Of a stretch of 64,000 bases of DNA, positions 59,801 through 64,000 are shown piece after piece. A program made the position numbers and the translations under genes. The first letter of the stretch is position 1, and every line of letters starts with the position of its first letter. Location: assembly GCA_905220665.1 (NCBI GenBank), contig CAJNAR010000159.1, forward strand, positions 434,001-498,000. The letters run 5' to 3'. This DNA comes from Albugo candida (Eukaryota > Oomycota > Peronosporomycetes > Albuginales > Albuginaceae). The notes below the pieces were generated by a model that saw nothing but the letters and a program-made list of their open reading frames with translations, was not told the DNA's origin and searched no databases.

Positions 59801-62800
59801 TGAATAGAGCGAAAACTCTCAGAAAATCCAGTAGTTTCGTTCGAATCTCGGGAGTTTTCATCGACCATTTTGGCGTGAAAGCTCCAGGGTTGAGCCAATC
59901 GATACTTATAAGTGACTCCGTTCTTTTTGAATTGGTATTCTGAATAGCTGCTTGCATTTCCGATAAGCAGGTCGATTCGATTTCGTCAGTGTACACCGTG
60001 ACGTACTGATCACGAAGGAAGGCAAAGAACAGCGAGGAGAAATACCTTGTTTTTGTTTCAACGATATCGGAAAGGGGATGGAGAGCATCAAAGAGGATCG
60101 AATGATGCTTCGAGAGATCCGTTATCTGGTCCGGTACTGGTATTTGCATCTCTAGTTCAATCAATGTATAAAATTCCTTCATCGATACATCTTTTATCGT
60201 GCGTGAGTCGATGATCTTTGCTTCATTGCCAGAATGCTGTTGCAATGAAACTCTGCATAATTCTGTAGCCAAAAGTGGCCATAGCTCGTTTGCGTGTGTA
60301 CGGACGCAAACTCCTATGACTTGTGCTATATGTGTCCAAATCGAGGCAAACTTAACATGATACAGTCCAAACATGTGCAAGAGTGCGATGTGTTTATGAA
60401 GAATTGGCGTCTCTTTCTTGCCGCACAAAACCTTTAAGCGATTGAGCAACCGTACAATCTCCCGCTCGTTCTCAATACTGACACTACCACAAATCTCTTC
60501 GAGAGAATGACAAAGTTCCACCAGATTACACGCTCCAATAAGACCACAAGCTGATGTTGACGCAGAATCTTGCTCAAGTATGTCGAGAAAATCCAGTGGC
60601 TCGAATGCATTCAGCAGTTCTAGTGTCACAAAGCGTATCACGTGAATCGGTGATCGAAGGTTGTTCGAAACGAATGGAAAAAACTGTTCGAGCTGATTCA
60701 TTGGCAGGACAGCTCGCTGATTCTTGGAAGAATCCTTCAGCAATTGCGCAACAAATGATATGACAGAGTAAGATTCCGCCACGTTTGATTGTAATCTTGG
60801 CATAATGGCTTGGACAGCAGACACTGCATCCGTACAAGAAACTTCAAGACGCCACAATTCGGTCAAAATCGCGTTTTTTAAAGGATTTGACCGACCAGCA
60901 TTATCTGCTATCTTTGCGAACGCCATGACATTTTTTGAATTGAGAAAACATTCTAAATCATCGCGTTCGATAGAGAACAGTGACATGACTTTGAGCGTTC
61001 TCCACGGTAGCAACCATTGTGTCATACTCGACATATCAAGCCCATTTATCGTGGTATCGACAGGAAGTCGCGCAAGAAGCTGCTCTGCCCGTTGAACTAA
61101 CAAACCTCTGATATCTGTACTTACACTTTGCATCGGTGCCTTCAAGTATAAACGGTCATTGATGTACTCGACGCAATCCCATCCTTTACATGAAAACGTT
61201 TCTTTGTGCGCCAGAAGAAAATCATAAAGTCGGCAAAGCAGAAATGCCACAGGCGTTGAATCGCAAACACTCTCCTGGTTGAATGCCTCACAAGCCATTT
61301 CCAATGCAGAGGGAAGAAAGATACTCCAAAAGGGAACCTGACTCGCGCTCATATCTCCATGTTGACTAACTTTACTGAGTACATAGTCTGTGAGCTGTGC
61401 CTTCCAAAAGCCCGCAACATTTCTATCTGTGTCCTTAGCAAGCGAGAAAGTTGCTACGATCTGGGATCTAGTGCTCGAAACTGACTCATCATCGGTATGA
61501 AATCGCCACCATACGGCATCACAAAGTGTGAGCATTGATACTTTTGCTACTTTGTTTCCGACTCGTAAAAGTTGTAAATTATCCAAAAACATGAAGTTTG
61601 AGAGAAAATCTCGCACTTTGTGGCTGTGCCTTTCGGAAATATGACGCCCGGATCGATATTTAATCCACGATCGATAGAAATCCAGCAATTGACTAATGTA
61701 TATCCAGAAATCATCGATGGATTCATCTTCCATTTTGTTATGCATTGCTTGCCTCTCCTTGAGTAAAACTTTCTCATAAACTTCGCAGACGTAGCTTGCA
61801 TTGAATTCATTGGTATGTTCTTTCATTGCATCATTGATGCGCTGGATTATGTCGAGTAGAAAAAGCTTCTTTTGAGTAGCTGTTCCACCCTTCGTATCTG
61901 ATGAATCAGATCGTAATAACCGTAGTAATAAGTGAAAAATATCACTCATTCTTGAATGAAAGCCGCAATTGATACCACGTACAAGTTCAAAAACAAGTTT
62001 TGCTGTCCCGTCACGTAAATAGTCATTCTCTATCCCTGTACCACGTGTGAGGGCAACAAAGTAAGCCTGTAGATACTTCCGCACATGCTTTGCTGACTCC
62101 ATGCGACGAAGCAAGGTTGCAAATGTCTGAGCAGCGAATTCGCGAACAAATGTTCTGTGATGGCCTAAAAAAGAAAAATAGAACTGCTGGATAGAGCCCA
62201 TGTCATCCAGTAACTGTGTACGAAACAGCGCAAAAAGCGTTGCTAGTGTCTTAAACACTTGAGTGGTGAGCTCTGGCTGGATAAAAGCATATTAGGAGCA
62301 GTTGATGATGCAATATCATAAGCACGTACGTTCTTGGTGTCTATGATGGCAAGAATAGCAGGTAAAAGCCCAGGAAAATGAGGATAACACTCGTTCTGAA
62401 CTTCCCTCGCAAGTGCGACAATAAGCTTAAGTATTGCTATAACACACATCGTCCTTGTTGCTTGATCTTCCATCTCAATTGGTTTAGCTACATCAGAACT
62501 ATGCATTTCACTTTCCACACTATTACTCGATACTTCTAGTGCACTGAGTAAACACTGGACGACGAACGGAAGATGATGTAAAAGTTGCGCTGTTGTTTGC
62601 ACGACTGAGTACATCTCATGCACAATCACTTGAAAGGAAGAAATCGGTACCAATTCTGCTTGTAGCAGTAGCTCTTCGTTGAATGACAGAGTTGCATAGT
62701 CTGATTGAGTCGTTGCGTCCGTGTTGAGAGTTAGCGCACTTTTTTTTGAGTGAATAAGGAGGTCAGATTTGAGCTCTTGGACACGCTCATTAATTTTCTT

Positions 62801-62854
62801 AAATCGATGACGACATTTCTTAAACGCTTTTGGCTTGATTGTTGATTTTACCAT
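53859..62854 (-). CDS. UTP20: UTP20-like U3 small nucleolar RNA-associated protein (SSU processome)
   Basis: Two exons, 62330-62854 and 53859-62276, with a 53-bp intron whose removal joins DTKN to PELTTQVFKTLATLF in frame, give 2980 residues. That is in the range of yeast and human UTP20. The protein is a long string of alpha-helical HEAT-like repeats. Landmarks include ALAREVQNECYPHFPGLLPAIL near the start, FYFSFLGHHRTFVREFAAQTFATLLRR, and a basic C-terminus (KRKQELVQ...AARRKLHKNEQKKFG...KKRKF) typical of the family. UTP20 is a nucleolar scaffold of the small-subunit processome needed for 18S rRNA maturation. It is divergent from the CFAP43-like gene, 111 bp away. Confidence 0.95.
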
Positions 62855-62965
62855 TGCGATTCGGATTGTATGGTGCGATTTGGCTGGTACTGTGCGACCG
62901 AACGTAAAACGAACCTACGTGTCAAACGTACATTAAGTACCTGAGCCACGACCTTTCATGCTACC
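62855..62965. promoter_or_regulatory. Short divergent promoter, UTP20 / CFAP43-like
   Basis: Only 111 bp separate the divergent start codons, so both promoters must share or overlap this interval. No specific factor motif was recognised. Confidence 0.55.
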
Positions 62966-64000
62966 ATGTCGATTGGCCTTGAGATAGCGCATGTGTTTGG
63001 ATACGGGGGTGTGGGATTGCATATGGTTGATGAAGATAGAATTATGCATTCCTGTGGTAATAATATCAAAATTCAGTCACTCAAAAATCATTCTCAGCAA
63101 ATTCTGTCTCGTTCCAATTCACGTCCAGTTGTGACGATAGAGTACAGTCATAGGACCTCTTTGATCGCGCTCACTCAGCGTGAAAGTCATTTATATGTAT
63201 ACCTTTATAGTACGAAGGAAAAAGGTTTAGTAAAAAAACTGCAATGGCCAAAAAGTATCACCATTTGCGATGATGCAAGGCACTTGGCTGAAATCTCTCA
63301 CGTGTGCTTTTCAAGTTGTGGAAGAAGACTTGCCGCTTTCAAAAAAGAACTCCAGAGCGATAGCTTGGTTGAGCTGTGTATTTGGGATATAATGGAACAG
63401 TTTATAATAGTGCAATTGGATATAGATATGATTCAAACACTTGCTATATTCTCATTTGATCCCCATAATGTGAGTCACTTACTAACCGGAACGGAAAAAG
63501 GACTAGAAATATGGTACTTTTACCGAACAGATGCTTCGTGCACACACATACGTAAAACAATGAATCTTTCACATGCAAGAGAACGTAATAATGATTCTCC
63601 TGATAAAATTGGACTGCATGAACGCAGAAATCAAGCGATCAGTCATTGTTGGCTCTCTGACAAAGATGTTCTGGTCGGAAATAAAGCCGGGGAACTGGTA
63701 CACATCGAACTATCAAGATCAGAGACCCAACCAGTTTTGATTCCTGTAGCCACTCGGGCAGAAAACCCCAACATTATCTCAATTGTGCATGTCAATACGT
63801 ATATTCTGCTCACCTACACCGATGGAGTTCTTTACTGGGTACGGATGAATGACTACCAAATTCTACATACAGCAAACATGTTCAATGAGAATGATTCTTT
63901 TGCGTCAGAACAGCCTACAAGAAGTGTAGTTTCGGTTGCACCGTCTCCAGAGAAGACTATTATTACTATCGGTACTAACGGAGGTCACATATTTACAGTT
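62966..64000 (+). CDS. CFAP43: CFAP43-like flagellar WD40 protein, partial (runs off window)
   Basis: An open frame of 345 codons begins at 62966 and has no stop before the window ends. It encodes WD40-type beta-propeller sequence: VFGYGGVGLHMVDEDRIM.SCGN near the start, AEISHVCFSSCGRRLAAF, LAIFSFDPHNVSHLLTGTEKG, AISHCWLSDKDVLVGNKAGEL and YILLTYTDGVLYW. The opening (GYG..H.VDED...CGN.I) and the HCW..D..VG...GEL phrase fit the start of CFAP43 (WDR96), a protein of the axonemal tether in motile flagella; CFAP44 or CFAP57 are alternatives. This suits an organism with flagellate zoospores. Confidence 0.7.
   Translation, partial: MSIGLEIAHVFGYGGVGLHMVDEDRIMHSCGNNIKIQSLKNHSQQILSRSNSRPVVTIEYSHRTSLIALTQRESHLYVYLYSTKEKGLVKKLQWPKSITICDDARHLAEISHVCFSSCGRRLAAFKKELQSDSLVELCIWDIMEQFIIVQLDIDMIQTLAIFSFDPHNVSHLLTGTEKGLEIWYFYRTDASCTHIRKTMNLSHARERNNDSPDKIGLHERRNQAISHCWLSDKDVLVGNKAGELVHIELSRSETQPVLIPVATRAENPNIISIVHVNTYILLTYTDGVLYWVRMNDYQILHTANMFNENDSFASEQPTRSVVSVAPSPEKTIITIGTNGGHIFTV

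Noticed and set aside
1..64000. CRISPR arrays, bacterial operons, rRNA genes or plasmid origins
   Set aside because: No regular spacer-repeat arrays or rRNA sequence were seen. Spliced genes with GT-AG introns show this is nuclear eukaryotic DNA.

Overview
This is a stretch of eukaryotic nuclear DNA, most likely from an oomycete. The compact, moderately AT-rich gene style, with introns of about 50 to 80 bp, makes a white-rust (Albugo-like) species a reasonable guess. The main clues are a receptor-phosphoinositide phosphatase fusion of the GPCR-bigram type known from oomycetes, a mitochondrial HslV protease, and a flagellar WD40 protein (CFAP43-like). Species assignment is inference; no marker gene is present.

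Layout. From 0 to 8.5 kb the window is gene-poor, with one minus-strand sphingomyelinase-like phosphodiesterase (2.7-4.4 kb) and a small imperfect tandem repeat (5.0-5.5 kb). At 8.5-10 kb lies a spliced minus-strand gene joining a chromodomain, an SR-rich linker and about four membrane helices. A 1672-residue, mostly disordered protein with four C-terminal SH3-like repeats (11.4-16.4 kb, minus) is divergent from a 6-kb plus-strand gene joining a signal peptide, ectodomain, seven-helix region and type II inositol polyphosphate 4-phosphatase (17.1-23.2 kb). Then come a PKA regulatory subunit, HslV (minus) and striatin (plus). The first ATGs of HslV and striatin are only 9 bp apart.

From about 26.6 to 49.7 kb the window is a decayed tandem segmental triplication. 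Each block carries the 3' part of striatin (intact in block A, a relic in B and C), an intergenic repeat array rich in heat-shock-element-like motifs, and an intact three-exon phosphodiesterase gene. Blocks A and B also carry several kilobases of dead gene sequence, including a broken FYVE finger in A. Block B was further hit by a retroposon flanked by a 17-bp target-site duplication. All four phosphodiesterase genes keep frame through the same two introns and the same metal-binding motifs. They lack the histidine of the GNH motif and any visible signal peptide, yet end in a membrane helix.

The right end (49.7-64 kb) is ordinary and compact: a 2-oxoglutarate/Fe(II) oxygenase, a poorly resolved 1.1-kb stretch, mitochondrial stomatin-like protein 2, the giant ribosome-biogenesis factor UTP20, and the 5' part of a CFAP43-like gene running off the window. 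Several genes touch membrane lipid and cAMP signalling (GPCR-INPP4, PKA-R, phosphodiesterases, a dead FYVE protein), but nothing in the sequence shows that they act together.
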